A stretch of DNA of 45,795 nt from DATCZB01 sp035513215 (GTDB lineage: Bacteria; Pseudomonadota; Gammaproteobacteria; Steroidobacterales; Rariloculaceae): positions 1 to 45,795 of the forward strand of contig DATKCK010000076.1 of NCBI GenBank assembly GCA_035513215.1, in the 5' to 3' direction. The translations under genes and the position numbers were made by a program. Shown one piece after another: positions 33,680-41,972 of this stretch. Under the pieces are notes generated by a model that saw only the letters and a program-made list of their open reading frames with translations, was not told the DNA's origin and ran no database searches. The first letter of the stretch is position 1, and each line of letters starts with the position of its first letter.

Positions 33680-34060
33680 GTGGCGGAAAAGACTCACGAT
33701 CTGAGCCTCGACCCGCCGAGCACGTTCGTGTTTACCGGCGAGATCTGCTCGCGCTCGTATGCGCTCAACCGGTTCGCGTTCGCGTTCAAGCACGCCGAGC
33801 ACCGCCGGCGGTTCGCGCAGGCGCCGGAGCTGCTGATGGAAGAGTTCGGCCTGACCGATGAGCAGAAGGCGCTCGTCCGGCGCCGCGACTGGACCGGACT
33901 CGTCGGGAACGGCGGGCATCATTTCAACATCATCAAGATCGCGGCCGCCGTCGGCGAGAGTCATCTGCACGTCGGCGCTCATATGTGCGGCACGAACTGG
34001 GACGAGTTCAAACAAAGCCTGCCGCATGTCGTCGATCTGAACCCCGAGGATCTCGACTGA
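33680..34060 (+). CDS. Extradiol ring-cleavage dioxygenase, small (LigA-type) subunit
   Basis: 126 aa from GTG at 33680. All-helical LigA fold of protocatechuate 4,5-dioxygenase alpha chains: FTGEICSRSYALNRFAF, FGLTDEQKALVRRRDW, LVGNGGHHFNIIKIAAAVGE and HVGAHMCGT. The small subunit caps the active site of the LigB-type chain encoded immediately downstream. Its TGA shares one base with the ligB-like ATG, so the subunits are made together. Confidence 0.88.
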   Translation: MAEKTHDLSLDPPSTFVFTGEICSRSYALNRFAFAFKHAEHRRRFAQAPELLMEEFGLTDEQKALVRRRDWTGLVGNGGHHFNIIKIAAAVGESHLHVGAHMCGTNWDEFKQSLPHVVDLNPEDLD

Positions 34061-34896
34061 TGTCGGCGCTCGTCGGCGGCATCGGCATCGCGCACACGCC
34101 GTCGATGGGCTATCAGTACGACAAGGGCATGGCGGGCGACTGGGATCCGAGCTGGAAGCTCTGGTACGACGGCACGCGCCCGGCGCGGGATTGGCTGGCC
34201 GAGAAGGCGCCGACGCATCTGATCGTCGTTTACAACGATCATATGAACTACTTCGACCTTTCGACTTATCCGACGTTCGCGATCGGCATGTCGAGACACT
34301 TTCCGCAAGCCGACGAAGGCTACGGACTCAGACCATACCCGGGCATCGACGGCGACCCCGATTTCGCCTGGCCGATCGCCCGCTCCCTGACGAGTGCGGG
34401 ATTCGATCTCACCTTCTGCCAGGAGCTCGAGATCGATCACGGGATCTTCTCCTGGCTGCCGTATCTCTTCGAGCCTCCATGGCCGATCCGGATGCTGCCG
34501 ATCGCCGTCAACATGCTGATGCATCCCCTGCCGAGCCCGAACAGGCTGCGCCAGCTCGGCGCGGCACTGCGCCACGCGATTCTCGATGGCGATGCCGAGG
34601 CCCGGGTCGTCGTCATCGGCACCGGCGGCATGTCGCACCAGATCCACGGCACGCGCTTCGGTATGACCAACGAGCGTTTCGACCGGCGCTTTCTCGACGA
34701 CATCGAAAGCCGGATGGACGACCTCATCGCCATCCCGCCAAAGAAGCTGATGCAGGCCGCGGGCACGGAGGCGATCGAGCTCACGATGTGGTACGCGATG
34801 CGCGCGGCGCTGGCCGACGGCGCGCGCAAGGCCGTGAGCTTCTACACTTGCCCGGCCGTCACCGGCTGCGGGGTCGTCGCGCTCGACGAGCCCTGA
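34060..34896 (+). CDS. Type II extradiol dioxygenase, catalytic (LigB-type) subunit
   Basis: 278 aa. The non-haem iron ligands of LigB are found at almost the same numbers: H12 in GIAHTPSM, H61 in YNDHMNY and E240 in GTEAIELTMW; the acid-base histidine is H193 in GTGGMSHQIHG (LigB H195). EIDHGIFSWLPYLF is also conserved. It opens a vicinal-diol aromatic ring with oxygen; protocatechuate or gallate-like substrates are likely from family membership, but unproved. It forms a compact operon with the SnoaL-like and LigA-like genes. Confidence 0.9.
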   Translation: MSALVGGIGIAHTPSMGYQYDKGMAGDWDPSWKLWYDGTRPARDWLAEKAPTHLIVVYNDHMNYFDLSTYPTFAIGMSRHFPQADEGYGLRPYPGIDGDPDFAWPIARSLTSAGFDLTFCQELEIDHGIFSWLPYLFEPPWPIRMLPIAVNMLMHPLPSPNRLRQLGAALRHAILDGDAEARVVVIGTGGMSHQIHGTRFGMTNERFDRRFLDDIESRMDDLIAIPPKKLMQAAGTEAIELTMWYAMRAALADGARKAVSFYTCPAVTGCGVVALDEP

Positions 34897-34948
34897 ACCG
34901 GGCGGTCGCCTGTGGTAAGCTTCCGCCCCCGCCAGGGAACGGTTTGAT

Positions 34949-36064
34949 ATGCCTGCCAGCACCTCATCGCGGCGCAATTCCATCTTGATCGCCGCGGCCA
35001 TCGCTATTGCCCTCGCTGTCTGGATTGCCAGCGGGCTAGGCGGCGGGACGCCCGCAGACGACGCCTCCAGCGCCGCCGAGGACGAGACGCCGATGAGCGT
35101 ATCGGTACGGAGCTCGCGGGAGCAGACGACTCGGCGAATGATCGAAGCGAGCGCGCGAACCGAGCCGGACCGCACGATCGAGCTCAAGGCCGAAACGGAG
35201 GGCCGCATCGTCGCGATCGGTGCCGACCGCGGCGCCGCCGTTCGCGCCGGCCAGTCGCTGATCGAGATCGACATGCGCGATCGCGGGCAGCGACTCGCCG
35301 AAACCACGGCGCTGATCCGCCAGCGCGAGCTCGAGCACGCGGCGGCCGATCGCCTGCACAACGAAGGTTTCATGTCTGAGGCCGAGCTTGCCGGCGCCGA
35401 AGCCCTGCTCGTGGCGGCGCAGGCGGCGCGCGAGCGCATCGAGCACGACATCGCGAGAACCCGAATCGCAGCGCCGTTCGATGCGGTCGTCTATGACCGT
35501 CTGGTGGAAATCGGCGACTATGTCGGCATCGGCGATCCGATCGCGCAGCTCGTCGATGCGGACCCTGTGATCGTCGTTGGCAACATCAACGAGCGGGCCA
35601 TCGGGCAGATCGAGATCGGGCAATCCGGGAAGGCGCGCGTGCTCGGCGGCCGCGAGGTCGAGGGCACGATTCGATACCTCTCGCCGGTCGCCGACGAATC
35701 GACGAGAACCTTTCGCGTCGAGCTCGCCGTTCCCAATCCGGACCTCGCCATTCGCGTCGGCACATCGGCCGAGCTGATCCTCGGCGGCGAAACCATCAAG
35801 GCTCACCTCGTCTCGCCTTCCGTTCTTGCGCTCGCTGACGACGGCAGGATCGGCGTCAAGATCGTCGATGAGACCAACCACGTGCGTTTCGTCGGAGTCG
35901 ATTCGCCGATCACGACGAGCGAGGGCATGTTCGTGACCGGCCTGCCGGCGGAAGCGCGGATCATCACCGTGGGCCAGGGTTTCGTCGAGCATGGGCAGGC
36001 CGTCGATCCGGTCGCCGAAGCCGGCGCGCCGTCTTCGGTGGCGGGTAATGAACGCCCTTATTGA
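34949..36064 (+). CDS. RND efflux periplasmic adaptor (membrane fusion protein)
   Basis: 371 aa. N-terminal anchor ILIAAAIAIALAVWIASGL (about 12-30). Lipoyl half-domains TIELKAETEGRIVAIGADRG and IAAPFDAVVYDRLVEIGDYV flank a short alpha-helical hairpin (about 115-165); the beta-barrel domain has DADPVIVVGNINERAIGQI. Adaptor links the inner-membrane pump with an outer-membrane TolC-type channel. The RND pump gene starts inside its last codons (36048), so both are co-translated. No TolC gene is nearby. Confidence 0.9.
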   Translation: MPASTSSRRNSILIAAAIAIALAVWIASGLGGGTPADDASSAAEDETPMSVSVRSSREQTTRRMIEASARTEPDRTIELKAETEGRIVAIGADRGAAVRAGQSLIEIDMRDRGQRLAETTALIRQRELEHAAADRLHNEGFMSEAELAGAEALLVAAQAARERIEHDIARTRIAAPFDAVVYDRLVEIGDYVGIGDPIAQLVDADPVIVVGNINERAIGQIEIGQSGKARVLGGREVEGTIRYLSPVADESTRTFRVELAVPNPDLAIRVGTSAELILGGETIKAHLVSPSVLALADDGRIGVKIVDETNHVRFVGVDSPITTSEGMFVTGLPAEARIITVGQGFVEHGQAVDPVAEAGAPSSVAGNERPY

Positions 36065-39000
36065 AGCCGTAGTCAACCGGCCGCGGCCGGTGCTCCTCGT
36101 GCTGATCCTGCTCATCGTCGCAGGCATCTCGAGCTATATCACGATCCCGAAGGAAGCCGAGCCCGACATCGTCATTCCGCAGATGTACGTCAACATCAGG
36201 CACGAGGGCATCTCGCCCGAAGATGCCGAGCGGCTACTGATTCGACCGATGGAGACGGAGCTTCGGGGGATCGAAGGGCTCGACGAGATGCGTGCAACCG
36301 CATCCGAAGGCAGCGCCGTCCTGATTCTCGAGTTCGATCCCGGATTCGACTCGGATCAAGCGCTGAGCGACGTGCGCGAGCGCGTCGATCTCGCGCGCGC
36401 CGAGCTGCCGTCGGATACCGAGGAGCCGCTCGTTCAGGAAGTCAGCATGGCGATGTTTCCGGTCGTCATCGTCAACCTGCACGGCAACGTCCCGGAGCGC
36501 GCCCTGGTGACGGCTGCCCGCGAGCTCAAGCGGAGGATAGAGACGCTGCCCAACGTCCTGGATGCCGCCATCGGCGGCGAGCGCGAAGAGTTGCTCGAGG
36601 TCATCATCGACCCCATCGCGCTCGAAACGTATCAGCTCGACTACGAGGACATCGTCACTCTGGTCACCCGCAATAACCGGCTCGTCGCGGCCGGCGTGCT
36701 CGACTCGGGCGAGGGCCGATTCGGCGTCAAGATCCCGGGCGTCTTCGAGGGCCTGGAAGATCTGTACAGCCTGCCCATCAAGACCGACGGCTTGAGGACC
36801 GTGACCTTCGCCGACATCGCGAGCGTCAGACGCACGTTCAAGGATCGCACGAACTACGCGCGCCTCGACGGCGAGGCGACGGTCTCGCTCGAGATCACCA
36901 AGCGATCCGGAACTAACATTATCGAGCTCGTGGAGTCGGTCCAGGCAGTCGTGACAGAAGCGAGGGGCGTGCTGCCCGGCGCGATCGAGATTACGGTCAC
37001 GCAGGATCGCTCCGAAGAAGTGCAGACGATGCTGAACGATCTGGTCAACAACGTCGCGACGGCGATCGTGCTCGTGATGATCGTCATCCTGGCCTCGCTC
37101 GGCCTGCGCTCGGCAGGCCTCGTCGGGCTATCGATACCCGGGTCTTTCCTGACCGGGATCCTCGTGATCGCGCTGATCGGCTTCAGCATGAACATCGTCG
37201 TCCTGTTCTCGCTGATCATGGCTGTGGGACTCCTCGTCGACGGCGCCATCGTGGTCGTCGAATCCGCTCAGGTGAACATCAGCCACGGCTACTCGACGAG
37301 GCGCGCGTACACGGAGGCCGCCAAGCGCATGGCCTGGCCGATAACGGCATCGACGGCAACCACGCTCGCCGCGTTTCTGCCGCTGTTGTTCTGGCCGGGA
37401 ATGATCGGCGAATTCATGAAGTACCTGCCGATCACGCTGCTCGTAACCCTGACCGCGTCGCTGGCGATGGCATTGCTGTTCGTGCCCACGGTCGGCGCGC
37501 TCGGGCGCGACGCGGACGGCGCCGCCTCGATCGAGAACGAAGAACGGCCGATAGATCTGCTCGCGGAGGCCCGCGGCTTCCTCGGCGAGGTCAAGGGGTT
37601 CACGGCGGCCTATATCGCGCTCGTGAGACAGGCGCTCAGGCGACCGGTGCTCGTCCTGATCTCGGCCACCGCCTTGCTGGTCGGGTCTTTCGGTCTTTAC
37701 GCCGCGCTCGGCCTCGGCTACGAGTACTTTCCCGAGATCGAGCCCGAGCTTGCCATGCTGAATATCCACGCTCGCGGCGACCTGTCCGTCGCAGAGCGCG
37801 ACGCGCTCGTGCGCCAGGTCGAGGATCGGATTCTCGACATGACTGAATTCGAATCGGTGTACACGCGTGCTGGGACTTACCTCGGCAACGACATCGGCGA
37901 GGACGTGATCGGCAGAATCCAGCTGGCGCTCATCGATTGGGAATCGAGGCGGCCGGCCGAGGAGATACTGGCCGAGGTTCGCAAGCGGACCCGCGATCTG
38001 GCCGGCATTATCATCGAGCCGCAATCGCAGGATCCCGGTGTCACCCAAGGCAAACCGATACAGATCGAGCTCGTTTCGGACGATGCTTCGCGCCTGCCTC
38101 CGGCGGTGCAGCGCGTCCGGCGAGCTTTCGAGGATGTCGGCGACCTGATCGACGTTACCGACAATACGCCGGTGCCCGGGATCGACTGGACTCTCACCGT
38201 GGATCGCGAGCAGGCCGCGCGGTTCGGATCCGATATCGCAACGATTGGCAGCGCCGTGCAGCTCGTGACGAACGGCATACTGATCGGCGACTATCGGCCC
38301 GACGACGCCGACGACGAGGTCGATATCCGTGTCCGGTTTCCGGATGAGCGCCGCAGCCTTGCCGAGCTCGATACGCTGACGGTGAACACGAGACTAGGCA
38401 GTGTCCCGATTGGAAGCTTCGTCACGCGCACCGCGGCGCCGCGCGTGGGCAACCTGCACCGGACCAACGGCAACAGGACGCTGACGGTAGAAGCCGACAA
38501 GCCGGACGATGTTCTGACAGATAACAAGATCGCGGAGCTCGAGGCGTATTTTCTGGAGGCCGGCGACTGGGATCCCCAGGTCGGCATCGTATTCAGGGGC
38601 GAAGCGGAGGATCAGGCCGAGGCGGAAGCGTTTCTGACGAGGGCCTTTGGCGTGGCTCTGTTCCTGATGGCGATCATTCTGGTAACGCAGTTCAATAGTT
38701 TCTACCAGGCGCTGCTGGTCCTGACTGCAGTCGTGTTTTCGACGATCGGCGTGCTTCTCGGTTTGATCGTCACGAATCAGCCGTTCGGCATCATCATGAG
38801 CGGCATCGGCGTCATTGCGCTGGCGGGCATCGTCGTCAACAACAACATCGTGCTGATAGACACGTTCAACCGCCTGCGCGAAGCGGGCGCCGAAGCTTTC
38901 GAAGCGGCCGTCCTGACCTGCTCGCAGCGGCTGCGCCCGGTGCTGCTGACGACGACGACGACGATTCTGGGCCTCACGCCGATGGTGCTCGGCATGAACG

Positions 39001-39176
39001 TCGATCTGATTAATCGGCATGTCGAGATCGGCGGGCCGTCTACGCAATGGTGGACACAACTCGCGACAGCCATCGCCGGCGGCCTCGCGTTCGCCACGCT
39101 CCTGACGCTGATCGTGACACCGAGCCTGCTCGTGCTCGGGTCGCGCGTCAGCGATCGGCGAGCCGCGACTCCCTGA
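36048..39176 (+). CDS. RND efflux transporter permease
   Basis: 1042 aa from ATG at 36048; a longer frame from 35991 overlaps the adaptor and is less likely. Twelve-helix RND layout with two large periplasmic loops: N-terminal VVNRPRPVLLVLILLIVAGIS, EAEPDIVIPQ, proton-relay helix LLVDGAIVVVES (about residue 395), second half VVNNNIVLIDTFN and the RLRPVLLTTTTTILGL motif. The relay has one Asp (VDGA, as in CzcA-like pumps) instead of the two of AcrB. Substrate range unknown. Its last 29 bases overlap the convergent GMC oxidoreductase gene. Confidence 0.93.
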   Translation: MNALIEAVVNRPRPVLLVLILLIVAGISSYITIPKEAEPDIVIPQMYVNIRHEGISPEDAERLLIRPMETELRGIEGLDEMRATASEGSAVLILEFDPGFDSDQALSDVRERVDLARAELPSDTEEPLVQEVSMAMFPVVIVNLHGNVPERALVTAARELKRRIETLPNVLDAAIGGEREELLEVIIDPIALETYQLDYEDIVTLVTRNNRLVAAGVLDSGEGRFGVKIPGVFEGLEDLYSLPIKTDGLRTVTFADIASVRRTFKDRTNYARLDGEATVSLEITKRSGTNIIELVESVQAVVTEARGVLPGAIEITVTQDRSEEVQTMLNDLVNNVATAIVLVMIVILASLGLRSAGLVGLSIPGSFLTGILVIALIGFSMNIVVLFSLIMAVGLLVDGAIVVVESAQVNISHGYSTRRAYTEAAKRMAWPITASTATTLAAFLPLLFWPGMIGEFMKYLPITLLVTLTASLAMALLFVPTVGALGRDADGAASIENEERPIDLLAEARGFLGEVKGFTAAYIALVRQALRRPVLVLISATALLVGSFGLYAALGLGYEYFPEIEPELAMLNIHARGDLSVAERDALVRQVEDRILDMTEFESVYTRAGTYLGNDIGEDVIGRIQLALIDWESRRPAEEILAEVRKRTRDLAGIIIEPQSQDPGVTQGKPIQIELVSDDASRLPPAVQRVRRAFEDVGDLIDVTDNTPVPGIDWTLTVDREQAARFGSDIATIGSAVQLVTNGILIGDYRPDDADDEVDIRVRFPDERRSLAELDTLTVNTRLGSVPIGSFVTRTAAPRVGNLHRTNGNRTLTVEADKPDDVLTDNKIAELEAYFLEAGDWDPQVGIVFRGEAEDQAEAEAFLTRAFGVALFLMAIILVTQFNSFYQALLVLTAVVFSTIGVLLGLIVTNQPFGIIMSGIGVIALAGIVVNNNIVLIDTFNRLREAGAEAFEAAVLTCSQRLRPVLLTTTTTILGLTPMVLGMNVDLINRHVEIGGPSTQWWTQLATAIAGGLAFATLLTLIVTPSLLVLGSRVSDRRAATP

Positions 39177-40818
39177 TAAATTCCGCGCCTTTCTCGGCGA
39201 TCATGACGGTCGGCGCATTCGTGTTGCCGGCCGTGATCTCGGGCATGATCGATGCGTCGACAACCCTGAGCGCCTCGATGCCGTGCACGCGGAGCCGATC
39301 GTCGACCACGGATTCGGGGTCTGACCCCATTTTGCAGGTGCCGACGGGGTGGAAGATCGTCGTGCCGAGATTGCGCGCGGAGTCGAGCAGCGCCGCGTCC
39401 GTTACCGCGCCGGGTCCTGGCTTGAGCTCCCTCGGCTCGAAGCGCGCGAGCGGTTCCGCCGCCATGATCTCGCGTGTTTTCCTGAGCCCTTTCACGGCGA
39501 TGTCGCAATCCTCCACGGTCGACAGATAGTTGAGCCGGATCGCGGGCGGCTCGTCGGGATTCGGGCTCCTGATCCTGACGTGTCCGCGGCTCGTCGGCTT
39601 CAGATTGCAAACCGACGGCGTGATCGCGTCGAAGGGATGCAGCGGATCGCCGAACTTGTCGAGCGAGAGCGGCTGCACGTGCCACTCGAGATTCGGTGTC
39701 GCGCGCCTGGGATCGCTCTTCGCAAAGGCGCCGAGCTGCGACGGCGGCATCGTCATCGGCCCGGTACGAAACACGAAGTACTCGAACGCCATCGCTGCCT
39801 TGCCGAAGAGCGATCGCGCCCGCCGGTTCAGCGTCACGGTATTCGCAACGGCGTAGACCGTGCGAACCTGCAGGTGATCGTGCAGGTTCTCGCCGACGCC
39901 GGCGAGCTCGTGCCGAGCCGGAATGCCGGCCTCCGCGAGCACGTCGCGGGGCCCTACGCCCGAACGCTGCAGAATCGCCGGCGACCCGATCGACCCCGCC
40001 GCGAGCACGACCTCGCGGCGGGCTGCTATGACGTTGGCGTCGGAGCGCTTGGGGTCCGCGGAATTGGGGTCAGACCCCTTTTGCGTCGACGCAAAAGGGG
40101 TCTGACCCTTTACGCGCACCCCAACCGCCCGCAGCCGCCCATCCCGCCGCTCGAGCACGACGTCGGCAATCTCGGTGTGCGTCATCACGCGCAGATTCGC
40201 GCGATGCATGACCGGGCGCAGGAAGGCGCGCGTTGCGCTCCAGCGCCGGCCACGGCGCTGGTTCATCTGAAAGTAGGCGTTGCCGAAGTTGTCGCCGCGA
40301 TTGAACTCCGCGATCTTCGGTATGCCGCAGGCTGCGGCGGCATCACGCCAGGCGTCGAGAATCTCCCAGTTGACCCGACGCTCCTCGACCCTGAGCTCGC
40401 CGCCCGCGCCGTGGAACTCGTCGGCACCATGCTGGTAATCCTCGGAACGCCTGAAGACCGGCAGCACGTCGTCCCAGCTCCAGCCGCGATTGCCGAGCGC
40501 CGCCCAGCGATCGTAATCGGCCCGCTGACCCCGCATGTAGATCATCGCGTTGATCGACGAGCAGCCGCCGAGCACCTTGCCGCGCGCGTAGCCTATGGTC
40601 CTGCCGTTGAGCCCGGGATCGGGCTCGATCTCGTAGCACCAGTCCGTGCGAGGATTGCCTATCGTGAAGAGGTAGCCGACGGGAATATCGATCCAGAAGT
40701 AGTCGTCCCTGCCGCCGGCCTCGATCAGCAGGACCTCGACGTCGGGATCGGCCGAAAGACGGTTGGCCAGCACGCAGCCCGCTGTGCCCGCGCCGACGAT
40801 GACATAGTCGAACTCCAA
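39148..40818 (-). CDS. GMC-family FAD oxidoreductase (choline/alcohol dehydrogenase-like) with repeat-derived insertion
   Basis: 556 aa from TTG at 40818, nine bases after the DUF481 stop. FAD-binding VIVGAGTAGCVLANRL (6-21), signature 1 RGKVLGGCSSINAMIYMRG (79-97), signature 2 GSIGSPAILQRSGVG, active-site His in FHPVGTCKMG and Asn in ITAGNTNAPTVMIAEK. Oxidises alcohols or similar CH-OH groups. Residues about 237-261, between the strand AVGVRVK and the motif ARREVVLAAG, are not present in relatives and are encoded by a palindromic repeat (array F). A second core of the same repeat falls on the conserved KMGSDP. Both insertions keep the frame, so the enzyme may still fold. Confidence 0.9.
   Translation of the reverse strand: MEFDYVIVGAGTAGCVLANRLSADPDVEVLLIEAGGRDDYFWIDIPVGYLFTIGNPRTDWCYEIEPDPGLNGRTIGYARGKVLGGCSSINAMIYMRGQRADYDRWAALGNRGWSWDDVLPVFRRSEDYQHGADEFHGAGGELRVEERRVNWEILDAWRDAAAACGIPKIAEFNRGDNFGNAYFQMNQRRGRRWSATRAFLRPVMHRANLRVMTHTEIADVVLERRDGRLRAVGVRVKGQTPFASTQKGSDPNSADPKRSDANVIAARREVVLAAGSIGSPAILQRSGVGPRDVLAEAGIPARHELAGVGENLHDHLQVRTVYAVANTVTLNRRARSLFGKAAMAFEYFVFRTGPMTMPPSQLGAFAKSDPRRATPNLEWHVQPLSLDKFGDPLHPFDAITPSVCNLKPTSRGHVRIRSPNPDEPPAIRLNYLSTVEDCDIAVKGLRKTREIMAAEPLARFEPRELKPGPGAVTDAALLDSARNLGTTIFHPVGTCKMGSDPESVVDDRLRVHGIEALRVVDASIMPEITAGNTNAPTVMIAEKGAEFIRESRLADR
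39316..39328. repeat. Single repeat core E inside the GMC gene
   Basis: Exact 13-base core GGGGTCTGACCCC. On the coding (minus) strand it falls on the codons for GSDP in GTCKMGSDPESVV. It uses GGG, TCA and CCC, codons rare in the rest of this window, and has no hairpin arms. Confidence 0.7.
40066..40108. repeat. Palindromic repeat F inside the GMC coding region
   Basis: 40067-40087 and 40088-40108 are perfect 21-bp reverse complements meeting at GTCGAC, a 42-bp uninterrupted palindrome: core plus CTTTTGCGTC on each side. It is read through in frame and encodes GQTPFASTQKGSDPN in the oxidoreductase. Confidence 0.93.
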
Positions 40819-40826
40819 GCCGGACC

Positions 40827-41543
40827 CTAGAACGAATACTCGAGCGCAACCGACGTGAAGGTGTCTTTCCTGACCGTGCCAACGGGCACATCCGAGTTCC
40901 GTTTGACCAGGTACGACAGAACGATGGCGAGCTCGGTCCAGACGTCGGCGGACAGGCTCGTCACCGATTCCGTGTAGGTGTTGTCGGAGCCGCTTTCGAT
41001 TCCGATCGCCTGCTTGAACTCGGCCGTGTCGCTGAGCTGGAAGGCGTAGTCCATGCTCAGCCGTGCGATGCTCTCGTCCTCGCTCGTTCCGTCACGCAGA
41101 TCGGACTGGCGCAAACCGACGCCGATCTCGCCGTTGAGCTCGTGACGCTCGGTGTCGATGAAGTGCCGGCCGTAACCGACGACCTCGCGGATCTGCTGGT
41201 CGTAGCCGCTGAACTTATCCTTGTCCCAGGCGGCACGCGCAAACAAGTAGCTCTTCTCGCCGAAGTCGCGATCGCTCTGCCAGGCGAGCCCGTACGCCTC
41301 GGCCGTCGTGATGCCGCTCGTCGACGCCTGGACGGCGCGTCCTTCGAGATTGTGGTGCCAGACTTCGGCGTAATAGTCGCCACCGAAGGCGAGACTCAGG
41401 TTCTCGCTGTCGGAATTGCCGCTGGTCGCGAGGTAACCGAGCGCGACCTGCCCCGACAAGCCCTCCTCCTCGTCCTGTGCCATCGCCGCCGCTGCCGACA
41501 GCGCGACCAGCACGCCGAAGACGCATCGGCCTTTTCTCGTCAT
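40827..41543 (-). CDS. DUF481 outer-membrane protein (YdiY-like)
   Basis: 238 aa from ATG at 41543, with GGAGG seven bases upstream; an ATG at 41567 is less likely. Signal peptide MTRKGRCVFGVLVALSAAAAMA-QD. DUF481 pattern: LSGQVALGYLATSGNSDSENLSL (27-49), then YYAEVWHHNLEGRAV, KSYLFARAAWDKDKFSGY, VVGYGRHFIDTERHELNGEIGVGLR in order, ending VALEYSF. The GNS(D/N) start and long paired strands are typical of salt-induced outer-membrane proteins. Function unknown. Same strand as the GMC gene, eight bases apart. Confidence 0.9.
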   Translation of the reverse strand: MTRKGRCVFGVLVALSAAAAMAQDEEEGLSGQVALGYLATSGNSDSENLSLAFGGDYYAEVWHHNLEGRAVQASTSGITTAEAYGLAWQSDRDFGEKSYLFARAAWDKDKFSGYDQQIREVVGYGRHFIDTERHELNGEIGVGLRQSDLRDGTSEDESIARLSMDYAFQLSDTAEFKQAIGIESGSDNTYTESVTSLSADVWTELAIVLSYLVKRNSDVPVGTVRKDTFTSVALEYSF

Positions 41544-41618
41544 CGTTTCCTCCAGAGCTCGAGCCATCCCTATCGATCATGGTCATCGGCCCTCCGGCCG
41601 GCATTGTATATTGGTCCC

Positions 41619-41962
41619 GTGAATGCGCTAACCGATCCTGCCCACTGGGCCGTCGTGCTGACGACGGTGGCAGTCGTCAGTCTCATCGTCGGTCTGCATT
41701 ACGAGGTCCTGCGCAACTGCATACGCCTCCTGCCCGCATTGGCGCACCGATCGACGGCACCGTCGAGATCCTGGGGCTGCTCGACTACGTTTACTATTCG
41801 GCCATGGTCTATACGACGGTAGGGTTCGGCGATCTGATACCGCAGGGCGCGATTCGATTCACGTCGGGCTTCGAAGCGCTGACCGGTCTCGTCATGATCA
41901 CCTGGTCGGCATCGTTCACGTTTCTGGAGATGCAGCGCGACTGGAGCATCGGTCGAGACTGA
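41619..41962 (+). pseudogene. Potassium-channel-like gene, broken by internal deletion and frameshift
   Basis: GTG at 41619 opens a frame encoding the first membrane helix (NALTDPAHWAVVLTTVAVVSLIVGLHYEVL, cited by ends) up to RLLP, and stops at 41822. A second frame covers about 41740-41962 and encodes ILGLLDYVYYSAMVYTTVGFGDLIP with selectivity filter TTVGFGD, and the last helix GLVMITWSASFTFLEMQRDW. Family members have two more helical segments and about 50-60 residues between these parts, which are missing. The join near 41735-41760 changes frame. So a two-helix ion channel relative has lost its middle. The remains cannot make a normal channel. Confidence 0.8.
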
Positions 41963-41972
41963 TCACTCACTC

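Noticed and set aside
36048..39176. Loss of function in the RND pump because AcrB Asp408 is Gly
   Set aside because: VDGA with a single aspartate is normal in CzcA-like and other RND branches, so this is not evidence of inactivation.
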